From Marinobacter sp. 2_MG-2023 (GTDB lineage: Bacteria; Pseudomonadota; Gammaproteobacteria; Pseudomonadales; Oleiphilaceae), in contig NZ_JAUOPH010000001.1 in the NCBI RefSeq assembly GCF_030546935.1, forward strand, positions 496,001 to 560,000: a stretch of DNA of 64,000 bases, in the 5' to 3' direction. The stretch's first letter is position 1, and each line of letters starts with the position of its first letter. A program made the position numbers and the translations under genes. The notes under the pieces were generated by a model, which ran no database searches, was not told the DNA's origin, and was given only the letters and a program-made list of their open reading frames with translations. Of this stretch, positions 36,264 through 45,720 are shown piece after piece.

Positions 36264-37688
36264 TTACACCCTCCCGATGTCAAAGCTGCGGGCGTATTCT
36301 TCTGCGTGATCCGAATCGAAGGTTTTACCCATGATAACGTGAGTTTTATATGTCTTGTCTGGAGCGGTGTAGCCGAGCTCTTTCATAATCTTGCCGGTTT
36401 CGCCCGCCAGATAGACCTGTTCAGCGATGCCCTTGTAGTCCACATCACCTTCGATATATCCCCAGCGCTTCATCTGGGTGAGAATCCAGACGCCCATGGA
36501 GTGCCAGGGGAATGGATCGAAGTCGATACGGTCCGGCACATTTTGTATCTCGCCAAGACCGTCAGCGTAATAGCCGGTCAACACCTGCTGAATAACCGGT
36601 ACCGGCTGGTTCAGATAGTTCTTGGGCGCAATGGCTTCGGAGATTTCCTTACGGTTTTCAGGGTTATTAGAGTACTGGGTTGCATCGATAATAGCCCTTA
36701 GCAGAGCCCCGTATGTATTGGGGTTCTGGGTAGCAAACTGCTGACTGCAGGCAAAGGCACAACACGGATGGCCGTCCCAGATATCTTTGGTGAGCATGTG
36801 AATGAACCCGACTTTTTCCCAGACTGCACGCTGGTTGAAGGGGTCTGGAGATAAGTAACCATCCAGGTTACCGGCGCGCAGGTTGGCGACCATCTCAGGG
36901 GGTGAAACCACACGAATCTGCACGTCTTTGTCTGGATCAACGCCATTTTCAGCCAGATAGTAGCGCAGCAGAAAGTTGTGCATGGAGTACTCGAACGGCA
37001 CACCGAACTTGAACCCTTTCCACTGTTTGGGATCCCGCTTGTCCTTGTGATCAACGTGCAGAACGATGGCCTGGCCGTTGATATTCTCGACAGCCGGCAT
37101 AATGTAGGGTTCCGGCGTAGAGCCTGCGCCTACTGTCATGGCCAGAGGCATGGGCGTAAGCATATGGGAGGCGTCGTACTCGCCAGCCAGAGACTTGTCC
37201 CTAGCCACCGCCCAGCCGGCGGTTTTGGTTACGGTCACATCAAGCCCGTAGCGCTCATAGAAACCCATGGGATGCGCCATGATGATCGGCGTAGCACAGG
37301 TTATCGGCACAAAACCTACGTTCAGTTTGGTTTTCTCGAGCGTTCCAAGAGATTCCTTTACAGCTGCCTTGGCTTTCTCAAAGGGAAACACACTGCCAAG
37401 CAAAGCAGCTGCTGTGCCGGCGCCCATCATTTTCATGAAACTCCGGCGGCTGTGGTCGTTGTGCGCAAACACTGACCGCACCACTGCACTTTCAATTGCC
37501 CGATCCATCATCGCCTCGGAATCCATGATCCCTTGAGATGCCATGACGTCCTGGCTTTGAGACTGCGGCAGGTCCAGTGAAATCGACGGCATTTCCTGAC
37601 CCGGCTGACACTCGTGGCAACCGCAGGTTTTTGCGTGAATCAGAGATTTGTCACCGTCAAACGGATTGCCAAGGCTTTTCGTGGTCAT
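36264..37688 (-). CDS. CmpA/NrtA-family ABC substrate-binding protein, Tat-exported
   Basis: 474 residues. A twin-arginine motif SRRSFMK sits at residues 80-86, followed by a hydrophobic stretch GAGTAAALLGSVFPF, so the mature protein is folded before export. The n-region of about 80 residues is unusually long and includes a cysteine cluster CGCHEC at 22-27. The ligand-binding part has LNVGFVPITCATPIIMAHPMGFYERYGLDV in blocks and YLSPDPFNQRAVWEK typical of nitrate, bicarbonate or cyanate binders. It is the first gene of the importer-cynS operon, read from a sigma-54-type promoter at 37802-37818. Confidence 0.92.
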   Translation of the reverse strand: MTTKSLGNPFDGDKSLIHAKTCGCHECQPGQEMPSISLDLPQSQSQDVMASQGIMDSEAMMDRAIESAVVRSVFAHNDHSRRSFMKMMGAGTAAALLGSVFPFEKAKAAVKESLGTLEKTKLNVGFVPITCATPIIMAHPMGFYERYGLDVTVTKTAGWAVARDKSLAGEYDASHMLTPMPLAMTVGAGSTPEPYIMPAVENINGQAIVLHVDHKDKRDPKQWKGFKFGVPFEYSMHNFLLRYYLAENGVDPDKDVQIRVVSPPEMVANLRAGNLDGYLSPDPFNQRAVWEKVGFIHMLTKDIWDGHPCCAFACSQQFATQNPNTYGALLRAIIDATQYSNNPENRKEISEAIAPKNYLNQPVPVIQQVLTGYYADGLGEIQNVPDRIDFDPFPWHSMGVWILTQMKRWGYIEGDVDYKGIAEQVYLAGETGKIMKELGYTAPDKTYKTHVIMGKTFDSDHAEEYARSFDIGRV

Positions 37689-37801
37689 GGGGCACTCTCC
37701 CTACTCTTCGCTAGTTTTTGCACTTTTGCTGTGCAGCAAAAATGCGGTCCGGGTCCGGCATGTGAAAACCAATCTGCCGTCTACGCGTTCTGCCAGAGTT
37801 A

Positions 37802-37818
37802 TTGCAGGGTTTGTGCCA
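37802..37818 (-). promoter_or_regulatory. Sigma-54 promoter for the cyanate importer/cyanase operon
   Basis: On the minus strand the sequence reads TGGCACAAACCCTGCAA. It has GG and GC with the exact -24/-12 spacing and matches the consensus TGGCAC-N5-TTGC with one mismatch. It lies 114 bp upstream of the first operon gene and faces it; a sigma-54 activator gene is divergent next to it. Confidence 0.8.
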
Positions 37819-37885
37819 TCGATTCAATTTTTAGTAACCATTTGTTTTTATTTGATTTTCAAGCTTATCGCACAACTTTTAAAAC

Positions 37886-37939
37886 TACGCAATTTCGTAA
37901 TTCACGATATTTCGTAGCCAAATTAACGATTTTTCGTAG
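37886..37939. promoter_or_regulatory. Three repeated palindromic sites, candidate enhancer (UAS) for the sigma-54 activator
   Basis: Three related elements share the core ACG-N3-TTTCGTA: TACGCAATTTCGTA at 37886, ACGATATTTCGTAG at 37904 and ACGATTTTTCGTAG at 37926. The second and third are 22 bp apart, two helical turns, and the first is a near-perfect TACG-N6-CGTA palindrome. They lie 70-140 bp upstream of the sigma-54 promoter, the usual distance for enhancer sites, and just before the activator gene. Confidence 0.65.
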
Positions 37940-37989
37940 TTGGCACAGAGTTTGTTTTGTCTTTTTGCAGGATCACACGGGACAACTCT

Positions 37990-39915
37990 ATGAGCACCAA
38001 AACTGCCGACCCCGCCATCGAGTGGATCGACCATCTTCCGGAGGCTGCCCTGCTGGTTGATGCGGGAGAGGATCTGATCATTGCTGCAAACAGCGCCATG
38101 GGCAGGATGATCGGCACAAGCCGGCGATCTCTCACAGGCACTCCATGCACCCATCTGTTTCCGGACCAACGCCCACAACTGATCGCTTTCACCGAAGAAA
38201 CCCTGTTCCGGGGACAGGGATGGAGCAGAGACTTTATGCTTCAGCACCGGGACGGCAACACGGTAGAGCTGGAAGTCTCCTCCTCTCGGGCCGGCGAAGC
38301 CGAATCCCTGAATGTATTATTGCTTCTTAGGGACAGGCAACAGTTACGCACACTAAGGGAGAGACATGAAGTCAACCACTATCACCGGGGCGGATTGCTG
38401 GAGTGGCGGCGCGTAGAAGAGTTGTTCAAGGACATGGAACGAGAGAATCAACTGATACTGCACGCTGTCGGGGAAGGTATCTATGGCGTCGATGCAGAGG
38501 GGCGTGCCACCTTTGCCAACCCGGCTGCAGAGCGAATGCTGGGCTGGAGAATGGATGAACTGATGGGCCGGGTAATTCACCGGGTGATGCACCACTCACA
38601 TCAGGATGGCAGCCTTTACCCCTTAAAAGAGTGCCCCATTTACGCCGCTTTTCGTGATGTCAGCGTCAAACGCGTAGGCGAAGACTGGTTCTGGCGTAAG
38701 GATGGCACAGGCTTCCCGGTGGAATACACCAGCACACCCATCCTCGACAACGGCCACCCGGTCGGCGCCGTGGTAGTTTTCCGTGACATATCTCCCCGCC
38801 TGCAGTCACAAAATGAGCTGCAAAAAGCCCTGGAGGAAGTCGAAAGCCTCAAGCACCGACTGGAAATGGAAAATGCTTATCTGCAAGAAGAAATCAGTGC
38901 TGAATACCACTTCCACGAAATCTTCGGCCAGAGCGACGCCATCAAAGCCATTGTTCGACGTATCGGCATGGTTGCGCCCACCGATGCCAATGTTCTGATT
39001 ACCGGAGAATCCGGCACCGGCAAGGAACTGATCGCACGGGCCATTCATCAGTCCAGCACCCGCAGGGACAGGCCACTGATACGGGTAAACTGCGCAGCGA
39101 TTGCCAAAGACCTGTTCGAGAGTGAGTTTTTTGGGCATGTGAAAGGTGCATTCACCGGCGCTATTAGCGATCGTGTTGGGCGATTTGAATTGGCTGACGG
39201 CGGTACACTTTTTCTCGACGAAGTCGGAGAGATCCCGTTGGAGCTTCAAGGTAAGCTCCTTCGGGTGTTGCAAGACCAGCAATTCGAGCGCGTCGGGGAC
39301 AACCGCACCAGGGCTGTAGACGTTCGGGTTATCGCGGCGACCAACCGGGAGCTGAAAACGGAAGTTCGGGAAAAAACCTTCCGTGAAGACCTGTACTTTC
39401 GCCTGAATGTCTTTCCTATCGAATCCGTGCCTCTCCGGCGACGCGTGGAGGACATCCCGATTCTGGCCCAAGAGTTCCTCAGCCGCGCGTGCCAGAAATT
39501 TAACCGGCCAGCCCTTGTACTGAGGGAGCAGGAGGCTGAAATCCTGAAGGCCTACCAATGGCCGGGCAATGTGCGAGAGCTGGAGAATGTTATCGAACGC
39601 CAGGTCATTACCTATGACGGCAGTTTCGATCTGGAGACATTGGCGCCAGATTCACGATCACGACCCGCCAGCTACCAGCACCCGCCGGCGCGCCACGATA
39701 ACGGCGAGCTTATGACCGAAAATGAACTGCGGGCACTTGAAAAGCGGAACCTGATCAATGCACTCCGAATAAGCGAAGGCCGAATTTTTGGAGACGACGG
39801 TGCTGCGGCGCTTCTCCAGATCAAGCCAACAACGCTGACTTCACGACTGAAAAAGCTTAGGGTTGATGCACGGCAATACCGTACTCAACCCCATCAGCCT
39901 CCAGCACCCGTTTGA
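37990..39915 (+). CDS. Sigma-54-dependent transcriptional activator with two PAS domains
   Basis: 641 residues from ATG 37990. A PAS-like domain (about 12-115) and a second PAS (about 152-270; [25 protein letters not shown]) precede a short coiled coil. The AAA+ domain has Walker A GESGTGKE at 339-346 and the sigma-54 contact motif GAFTGA at 386-391. A C-terminal Fis-type helix-turn-helix is seen at [36 protein letters not shown] (short blocks [15 protein letters not shown]). There is no REC domain, so the PAS modules probably sense a ligand or redox state directly. It is divergent from the cyanate operon, its probable target. Confidence 0.93.
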   Translation: MSTKTADPAIEWIDHLPEAALLVDAGEDLIIAANSAMGRMIGTSRRSLTGTPCTHLFPDQRPQLIAFTEETLFRGQGWSRDFMLQHRDGNTVELEVSSSRAGEAESLNVLLLLRDRQQLRTLRERHEVNHYHRGGLLEWRRVEELFKDMERENQLILHAVGEGIYGVDAEGRATFANPAAERMLGWRMDELMGRVIHRVMHHSHQDGSLYPLKECPIYAAFRDVSVKRVGEDWFWRKDGTGFPVEYTSTPILDNGHPVGAVVVFRDISPRLQSQNELQKALEEVESLKHRLEMENAYLQEEISAEYHFHEIFGQSDAIKAIVRRIGMVAPTDANVLITGESGTGKELIARAIHQSSTRRDRPLIRVNCAAIAKDLFESEFFGHVKGAFTGAISDRVGRFELADGGTLFLDEVGEIPLELQGKLLRVLQDQQFERVGDNRTRAVDVRVIAATNRELKTEVREKTFREDLYFRLNVFPIESVPLRRRVEDIPILAQEFLSRACQKFNRPALVLREQEAEILKAYQWPGNVRELENVIERQVITYDGSFDLETLAPDSRSRPASYQHPPARHDNGELMTENELRALEKRNLINALRISEGRIFGDDGAAALLQIKPTTLTSRLKKLRVDARQYRTQPHQPPAPV

Positions 39916-39946
39916 ACAATACAGAACCCTGGAGGCCAGCCACCTA

Positions 39947-41128
39947 TCAGACCAGCTCTACAGCAACTGCAGTAGCTTCACCACCCCCGATACACAGGGA
40001 GGCCACTCCACGCTTCAGTCCTTTCTGCTTTAGAGCATTGAGGAGCGTGACAATGATGCGTGAACCAGACGAACCGATAGGGTGGCCCAGAGCACAAGCA
40101 CCGCCGTAGACGTTCACCTTTTCCGCATCCAGTCCCAGCTCATTGATCGCCAGCAAGGAGACAACGGCAAAGGCTTCGTTGATCTCGTAAAGATCTACCT
40201 CGTCTTTGCTCCAGCCGGCTTTTTTCAGCACCTTCTCTATGGCGCCAATGGGTGCCAGAGTGAACTCGGCTGGCAACTGGGCGTGGGTAGCGTGGGCGAC
40301 AATCTTCGCCTGAACGTTCAAGCCGCGGGCCTTTGCTTCCTCAGCAGACGCCAGAACCAGCGCTGATGCACCATCACTGATAGAACTGGAGTTAGCGGCA
40401 GTAACCGTGCCGTCTTTTTTAAAGGCCGGCTTAAGTTGGGGAATCTTTTCGGGGCGCGCATTACCCGGCTGTTCATCGGTGTCTACCAGGGTTTCGCCAC
40501 CCCGTCCAGGAACGCTAACGGCCGCGATTTCAGGCTTGCACCAACCGTTGTGTATCGCCGCCAGTGCCTTGTTCAAAGAGCCGATGGCAAAGTCGTCCAT
40601 GGCTTCCCGGGTGATGTTGTATTCATCAGCCGAGCATTGCGCAAACACGCCCATCAGGCCGCCTTCATAGGCGTCCTCAAGACCGTCGAGGAACATGCTG
40701 TCCATCACCTGACCGTGGCCCATACGCATACCGCCGCGAGCTTTCGGTAGCAAGTAAGGCGCCTGGCTCATGTTCTCCATACCACCGGCAATCATGATGT
40801 TATTGGTGCCAGCCTTGATCTGGTCGTGCGCCATGATCACGGCCTGCATGCCGGAACCACACATCTTGTTCACAGTGGTGCAACCTGAGCTGTCCGGGAT
40901 ACCGGAGGCGCGGGAGGCCTGGCGCGCAGGTGCCTGACCCAGTCCGGCCGGCAACACGCACCCCATAACCACCTCCTGAATGTCTGCGGGTTTCAGGCCG
41001 CTGCGTTCAATAGCAGCCTTGATGGAGAATGCTGCCAGCTCAGGAGAACGCACCGAACTCAGCGCCCCCATCATGCCACCCATGGGGGTGCGGGCAGATC
41101 CCGCAATCACTACGCTGTTATCGCTCAT
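39947..41128 (-). CDS. Acetyl-CoA acetyltransferase family thiolase
   Basis: 393 residues from ATG 41128, 8 bp after GAGG. The acyl-accepting Cys is in TVNKMCGSGMQAV; the His in GGACALGHPIGSSGSR; the C-terminal Cys in SLCIGGGEATAVA. The substrate-binding region resembles acetyl-/methylacetoacetyl-CoA thiolases. It is the last gene of a three-gene unit with an acyl-CoA dehydrogenase and an SDR enzyme, suitable for branched-chain or medium acyl-CoA oxidation. A LiuR-like palindrome precedes the unit. It could cleave 2-methylacetoacetyl-CoA (isoleucine path) or acetoacetyl-CoA from the leucine path. Confidence 0.9.
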   Translation of the reverse strand: MSDNSVVIAGSARTPMGGMMGALSSVRSPELAAFSIKAAIERSGLKPADIQEVVMGCVLPAGLGQAPARQASRASGIPDSSGCTTVNKMCGSGMQAVIMAHDQIKAGTNNIMIAGGMENMSQAPYLLPKARGGMRMGHGQVMDSMFLDGLEDAYEGGLMGVFAQCSADEYNITREAMDDFAIGSLNKALAAIHNGWCKPEIAAVSVPGRGGETLVDTDEQPGNARPEKIPQLKPAFKKDGTVTAANSSSISDGASALVLASAEEAKARGLNVQAKIVAHATHAQLPAEFTLAPIGAIEKVLKKAGWSKDEVDLYEINEAFAVVSLLAINELGLDAEKVNVYGGACALGHPIGSSGSRIIVTLLNALKQKGLKRGVASLCIGGGEATAVAVELV

Positions 41129-41146
41129 ACTCAAACCTCAATAATG

Positions 41147-42298
41147 TCAGACTCTACCCAATACAGAACGGGCAATGATTTCTTTCATGACCTCGGACGT
41201 ACCGCCATAAATGCGCTGAACCCGGGCATCCATGAATGCACGGGAGATGGGGTACTCAGTGGTATAACCATAACCACCAAACAACTGCAGGCAGCCATCT
41301 GCCACACGACACTGCATTTCAGTCGCGCTGTACTTGGCCATGGACGCCGTGGGCGCATCCAACTCACCGACTTCGTACTGGCTGATGCACTGGCTTACGA
41401 AGGCCTTGTTGACCTGGTAATCGGTTTCCATACGGGCAATTTCAAAGCGTGTGTTCTGGATCTGAGCCAACTTCTGGCCAAACAGCACACGCTCTTGGGT
41501 GTAAGCAATGGTGAGATCCAAAGCACCTCTGGCGGCAGCGACGCCCAATGCGCCAATAACCAGGCGTTCACGTGGCAACTCCTGCATCAGGTAAACAAAG
41601 CCTTTGCCTTCTTCACCCACAAGTGCCGAAGCCGGTACGCGCATGTCCGAAAAGAACAGCTCAGAGGTATCGCCGCTGTGCTGGCCTATTTTGTCGAGGT
41701 TCCGCCCTTTGCTGTAACCCGGCAGGCTGGTGTCGACCAGAAAAAGGCTGATGCCTTTGGCGCCCGCCGAAGGATCGGTTTTCGCCGCAACAATCACCAT
41801 GTCAGCATGCTGACCGTTGGTGATGAAAGTTTTGGAGCCATTAAGAATGTAGTCGTCACCATCCCGCACAGCACTGGTGCGCATGGCCTGCAAATCACTA
41901 CCGGCACCCGGCTCGGTCATGGCTATAGCGCCAACCACCTCGCCAGATACCATTTTGGGTAGCCACTGCTGCTTTTGCTCTTCGTTACCCAGATGACTGA
42001 TGTAAGGCGCGACAATATCTGAATGCACCATCACGTTGGTAGAGAGCGCACCAAACCCCATGCGAGCCAGCTCCTCGCCAACAACCACGGAATACTGAAA
42101 CGGTGCGCCGCACCCCCCACACTCTTCAGGAACATCGACACATAACATGCCGGCATCGCCGAGCGTGTTCCATAGTTCACGGGGTACAAGGCCGGTTTTC
42201 TCCCATTCCTCATAGTGTGGCGCCACTTCTGTTTCCAGAGCCTTGACGACAGATGCCCGAAACAGTGCGAGCTCTTCTTGATCCACAGTGTTGGTCAT
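41147..42298 (-). CDS. Acyl-CoA dehydrogenase
   Basis: 383 residues from ATG 42298, 7 bp after GGAG. FAD-linked dehydrogenase with the signatures AMTEPGAGSDLQAM and the C-terminal LQLFGGYGYTTEYPISRAFMDAR (blocks GGYGYT and RAFMDAR). The region FVYLMQELPRERLVIG provides the glutamate seen in long-chain/isovaleryl-type enzymes. It closely resembles the enzyme at 44432-45574 across the length, so the two are paralogues. Gaps of 18 and 25 bp to its neighbours indicate one operon. Substrate chain length and branching cannot be fixed from sequence. Confidence 0.9.
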   Translation of the reverse strand: MTNTVDQEELALFRASVVKALETEVAPHYEEWEKTGLVPRELWNTLGDAGMLCVDVPEECGGCGAPFQYSVVVGEELARMGFGALSTNVMVHSDIVAPYISHLGNEEQKQQWLPKMVSGEVVGAIAMTEPGAGSDLQAMRTSAVRDGDDYILNGSKTFITNGQHADMVIVAAKTDPSAGAKGISLFLVDTSLPGYSKGRNLDKIGQHSGDTSELFFSDMRVPASALVGEEGKGFVYLMQELPRERLVIGALGVAAARGALDLTIAYTQERVLFGQKLAQIQNTRFEIARMETDYQVNKAFVSQCISQYEVGELDAPTASMAKYSATEMQCRVADGCLQLFGGYGYTTEYPISRAFMDARVQRIYGGTSEVMKEIIARSVLGRV

Positions 42299-42323
42299 TG
42301 CGCTCTCCTCACAATCATTGGAT

Positions 42324-43085
42324 TCACTTGGGTGCCATACGCAAAGCACTGTCGAGCCGGATGGTTTCGCCGTTCAGAACCGGGTTGCGAACCATCTGAT
42401 CCACCATCATGCCAAACTCTTCGGGCTTGCCCAGGCGCTTGGGGAACGGCAGCGTTGCCGCCAGGCTATCCTGAACTTCCTGTGGCATACCGGACATCAT
42501 CGGCGTCATGAACAGGCCAGGTGCAATAGTGTTTACCCGGATACCTTCGCGGGCCAGTTCCCGGGCCGACTGAATTGTCAGGGCAACCACTCCCCCCTTG
42601 GAGGCACTGTAGGCTGACTGTCCGATCTGCCCCTCGTATGCGGCTACCGAAGCCGTGTTGATAATGACACCCCGTTCGCCATCGGCATTGGGTTCACGCT
42701 GTGCCATATCGGCAGCAGCCAGCCTCAGAATATTGAACGTACCGATAAGGTTGATCTGGATGACCTTGCTGAACTTTTCCAGTGGCATAACGCCGTCGCG
42801 ACCAAGAATCTTTGCTGCCGGGCCAATACCTGCACAGTTCACCGCGATACCGCAGGGGCCGTGAGCCTCACGAGCTGCCGCCAACGCCGCTTCTGCACTG
42901 TCTGGCGAGCTCACATCGCAGTGTACGAAGATGCCACCAATATCGGCGGCTACCTTTTCGCCCTGTTCTTTCTGCAGATCAAGGATGGCAACTTTACAGC
43001 CTGCCGCTGCGAGCGCACGGGCTGCACCTTCGCCAAGCCCGGAAGCACCGCCGGTAACAATGGCTGGTATGTTTTTGAATTCCAT
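42324..43085 (-). CDS. SDR-family 3-hydroxyacyl-CoA dehydrogenase (HSD10/type II-like)
   Basis: 253 residues from ATG 43085. NAD-binding TGGASGLGEGAARAL at the N-terminus; the active-site serine region is IINTASVAAYEGQIGQSAYSASKGG with the YxxxK Tyr and Lys; the C-terminus reads PFPKRLGKPEEFGMMV. This is the HSD17B10-like group, which includes 2-methyl-3-hydroxybutyryl-CoA dehydrogenase of isoleucine breakdown. First gene of the SDR-dehydrogenase-thiolase operon, 52 bp downstream of a perfect 16-bp palindrome. Confidence 0.9.
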   Translation of the reverse strand: MEFKNIPAIVTGGASGLGEGAARALAAAGCKVAILDLQKEQGEKVAADIGGIFVHCDVSSPDSAEAALAAAREAHGPCGIAVNCAGIGPAAKILGRDGVMPLEKFSKVIQINLIGTFNILRLAAADMAQREPNADGERGVIINTASVAAYEGQIGQSAYSASKGGVVALTIQSARELAREGIRVNTIAPGLFMTPMMSGMPQEVQDSLAATLPFPKRLGKPEEFGMMVDQMVRNPVLNGETIRLDSALRMAPK

Positions 43086-43136
43086 CGTCTTATACCCCAC
43101 ATCAAATAGTTTGGCTGAATCAGCAATCAGAAAACC

Positions 43137-43152
43137 TTTACGTTAACGTAAA
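43137..43152. promoter_or_regulatory. LiuR-like operator upstream of SDR operon
   Basis: TTTACGTTAACGTAAA is a perfect 16-bp palindrome. It differs in two positions from the box upstream of liuR at 48647 (TTTACGTTTACGTAAG core). It lies between the SDR operon and the end of the neighbouring thiolase gene, so only the SDR operon can be its downstream target. Confidence 0.72.
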
Positions 43153-43193
43153 CTTTAACCAATTCAGCCCTGAAAATAAATCAGTCTGTTGGA

Positions 43194-44381
43194 TCAGCCA
43201 AGGCTTTCGACGATCAAAGCTATGCCCTGGCCACCGCCAATACACATGGTAACCAGCCCGTAGCGCCCGCCCGTGCGCTCAAGCTCTGCCATCGTTTTGA
43301 TGATCAGAATAGAGCCCGTGGCACCTACAGGGTGACCCATAGCGACCGCGCCGCCGTTCGGATTTACCTTGTCTGCTGGCAGACCAAGCTCTTTGCTGAC
43401 CGCCAGTGCCTGGGCCGCAAACGCTTCATTGGACTCAATCACGTCCAGGTCTTCCACGCTGAGACCAGTCTGCTCGAGCACCCGACGTACGGCCGGAATC
43501 GGACCCAGCCCCATAACGCTGGGATCCACACCCGCAAATGCGTAACCGACAATCCGTGCCCGGGCTTTAAGGCCGCGCTTTTCGGCTTCCGCGGCACTGG
43601 TAAGCACCATGGCAGCAGCACCGTCGTTAATACCGGAAGCGTTTCCAGGAGTGACTATCCCCTCTTTGGTAAAGGCGGGCCTCAAGCCGGCAAGGCTTTC
43701 AGCAGTGGTACCGGGGCGCACATGCTCGTCCTGCTCAACGACTGACTCTTTGCGACCCTGCTTTACTGTTACCGGCACAATCTGTTCTTTAAAGTAGCCA
43801 CTCTCAATGGCGTGACTGGCACGGCGATGACTTTCTGCCGAGAAGGTATCCAGATCTTCACGGCTCAAGCCGTACTGCTCTGCAATACGTTCAGCCGTCA
43901 TGCCCATGTGCCCGCTACCGAACGGATCGCTAAGTGTGCCTATGGTCATATCAACGGCTTTACCATCACCCATGCGCAGGCCCTTGCGAACATTAGGCAG
44001 CACGTAAGCACCCTGGCTCATGCTTTCGGCACCACCCGCCAGGGCAATCTGACTATCGCCCATCATAATCATCTGCGCAGCACTGATAACCGATTGAACA
44101 CCGGAGCCGCAAAGGCGATTCACATTGAATGCCGCGGACCCCTTTTGCAGACCAGCATTGAGCCCAATATGGCGAGCAACGTAAGCATCAGCCGGGCCGG
44201 TCGGAATAATGTGGCCAAATACAGAGTGGTCGATATCTTCAGCAGGTATGCCGGAACGACTGATAGCTTCCTTTGCTGCGCAGGTTCCCAGCTCGGCCGG
44301 GCTCAGCGAACTCAGGCTGCCGCCAAAGCTGCCAATGGCTGTACGTGCACCGTCTAAAATTACAACATCGGTCAGTTTCAT
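43194..44381 (-). CDS. Acetyl-CoA acyltransferase family thiolase (second copy)
   Basis: 395 residues. Active-site Cys in [12 protein letters not shown], His in [11 protein letters not shown], and C-terminal Cys in [13 protein letters not shown]. It belongs to a different thiolase branch from that at 39947: [26 protein letters not shown] and GGAVAMGHP match acetyl-CoA acyltransferases of fatty-acid or BktB type. It follows the acyl-CoA dehydrogenase at 44432 in the same direction with a 50-bp gap, making a two-gene beta-oxidation unit. Immediately upstream is a 12-bp perfect palindrome, CTTAAATTTAAG (44392-44403), of unknown meaning. Confidence 0.9.
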   Translation of the reverse strand: MKLTDVVILDGARTAIGSFGGSLSSLSPAELGTCAAKEAISRSGIPAEDIDHSVFGHIIPTGPADAYVARHIGLNAGLQKGSAAFNVNRLCGSGVQSVISAAQMIMMGDSQIALAGGAESMSQGAYVLPNVRKGLRMGDGKAVDMTIGTLSDPFGSGHMGMTAERIAEQYGLSREDLDTFSAESHRRASHAIESGYFKEQIVPVTVKQGRKESVVEQDEHVRPGTTAESLAGLRPAFTKEGIVTPGNASGINDGAAAMVLTSAAEAEKRGLKARARIVGYAFAGVDPSVMGLGPIPAVRRVLEQTGLSVEDLDVIESNEAFAAQALAVSKELGLPADKVNPNGGAVAMGHPVGATGSILIIKTMAELERTGGRYGLVTMCIGGGQGIALIVESLG

Positions 44382-44431
44382 AGCGTGATTCCTTAAATTT
44401 AAGATGAGTAATAATCCGGAGAACGGATAAT

Positions 44432-45574
44432 CTATTTGCCCAGCATAGAGCGGGCGATGACTTCTTTCATGATTTCAGATGTCCCGGCATAGATCGTCTG
44501 TACTCGGGCATCCACAAAAAATCGCGACACGGGATACTCAAGGGTATAACCGTAACCGCCGAACAACTGCAGACACTCATTCGCAATGTCGCATTGCATT
44601 TCGGTGAGCATCAATTTCAGAATGGCCGCCTCTGTTGGCCCCATTTCGCCTTTAAGATAATTGGCGATACATTGATTCAGATAAGCTTTTGCCATTTCAA
44701 GGCGCGCCCGGGCCTCTGCAAGCTTAAACCGGGTGTTCTGGAAATCCGCAACTCTCTGCCCGAAGGCCTGACGTTGCTGCACATAATCCAGCGTGATTGC
44801 CAACACACCCTCGGTCGCGCCCACAGCCTGCGCACCAACGCCCAGCCGCTCTCGTGGCAACTCCTGCATCAGGTAGGCGAATCCACGACCTTCCTCCCCC
44901 AGCAGCGCATCGTGCGGGACCACCAGATCCGAGAAAAACAGTTCCGCAGTATCACTGGCGTGTTGTCCAATCTTGCGAATACCCTTGCCTCGCGAGAATC
45001 CAGGGAGGCTGGCATCTACAAGGAACAGGGATACACCCTTGGCACCGGCGGCGGGATCTGTTTTGGCACACACAATTACCAGTTCGGCGTTCAGACCATT
45101 AGTGATAAAGACTTTGGCTCCATTGATCACATAGCCGTCCTCCGTGCGCTGGGCCGTGGTGCGCATGGCGGCAAGATCACTGCCGGCACCCGGCTCAGTC
45201 ATGGCAATAGCACTAAGCACATCACCGCTGATCATGTCGGGCAGGTAACGCTTTTTCTGGGCTTCGGAGCCAAGATGCAGAATATAGGGCATCACAATGT
45301 TGGCGTGAATATTATAGCCGGAAGCCAGACCGCCAAAACCCTTGCGAGCCATCTCTTCAATAGCCAACTGGGAGATCTCGAAACTCGCCGCCGCACCTCC
45401 ATATTCTTCCGGCATATCAATGCCGAGCATGCCAGCCTGCCCCAGCGTATTCCAGACGGGCCGCGGAAGAGCTGCATCCTCCTCCCACTTTTCATAGTGG
45501 GGCGCGATTTCCTTATCGAGCACCCGGTTGATCATGGCGTGAAACAGCTCAATATCTTCGTGTTGACCCGACAT
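44432..45574 (-). CDS. Acyl-CoA dehydrogenase (second copy)
   Basis: 380 residues from ATG 45574, 6 bp after AGGGGG; the longer upstream frame is rejected. FAD and substrate motifs AMTEPGAGSDLAAM, YLMQELPRERLGVG and LQLFGGYGYTLEYPVSRFF are nearly the same as in the enzyme at 41147, and the ends match (KEVIARSMLGK against KEIIARSVLGRV). It pairs with the second thiolase as an operon. The divergent AraC-type regulator gene at 45721 is a likely controller. Substrate unknown; LPRPVWNTLGQAGML suggests the long-chain or branched group. Confidence 0.9.
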   Translation of the reverse strand: MSGQHEDIELFHAMINRVLDKEIAPHYEKWEEDAALPRPVWNTLGQAGMLGIDMPEEYGGAAASFEISQLAIEEMARKGFGGLASGYNIHANIVMPYILHLGSEAQKKRYLPDMISGDVLSAIAMTEPGAGSDLAAMRTTAQRTEDGYVINGAKVFITNGLNAELVIVCAKTDPAAGAKGVSLFLVDASLPGFSRGKGIRKIGQHASDTAELFFSDLVVPHDALLGEEGRGFAYLMQELPRERLGVGAQAVGATEGVLAITLDYVQQRQAFGQRVADFQNTRFKLAEARARLEMAKAYLNQCIANYLKGEMGPTEAAILKLMLTEMQCDIANECLQLFGGYGYTLEYPVSRFFVDARVQTIYAGTSEIMKEVIARSMLGK

Positions 45575-45720
45575 ATATAACCCCCTGCATAACCCTTGGA
45601 TAAACCCGTTTTTGATCTGATAAACCGGGCAGCCGACCATTTAAAGGGTTATGCTGTTCTCCGAGAATGGCCGTACAAGCCGAAAAAATTGACACTTTAC
45701 GCACCTGAACCGCCGCAGAC

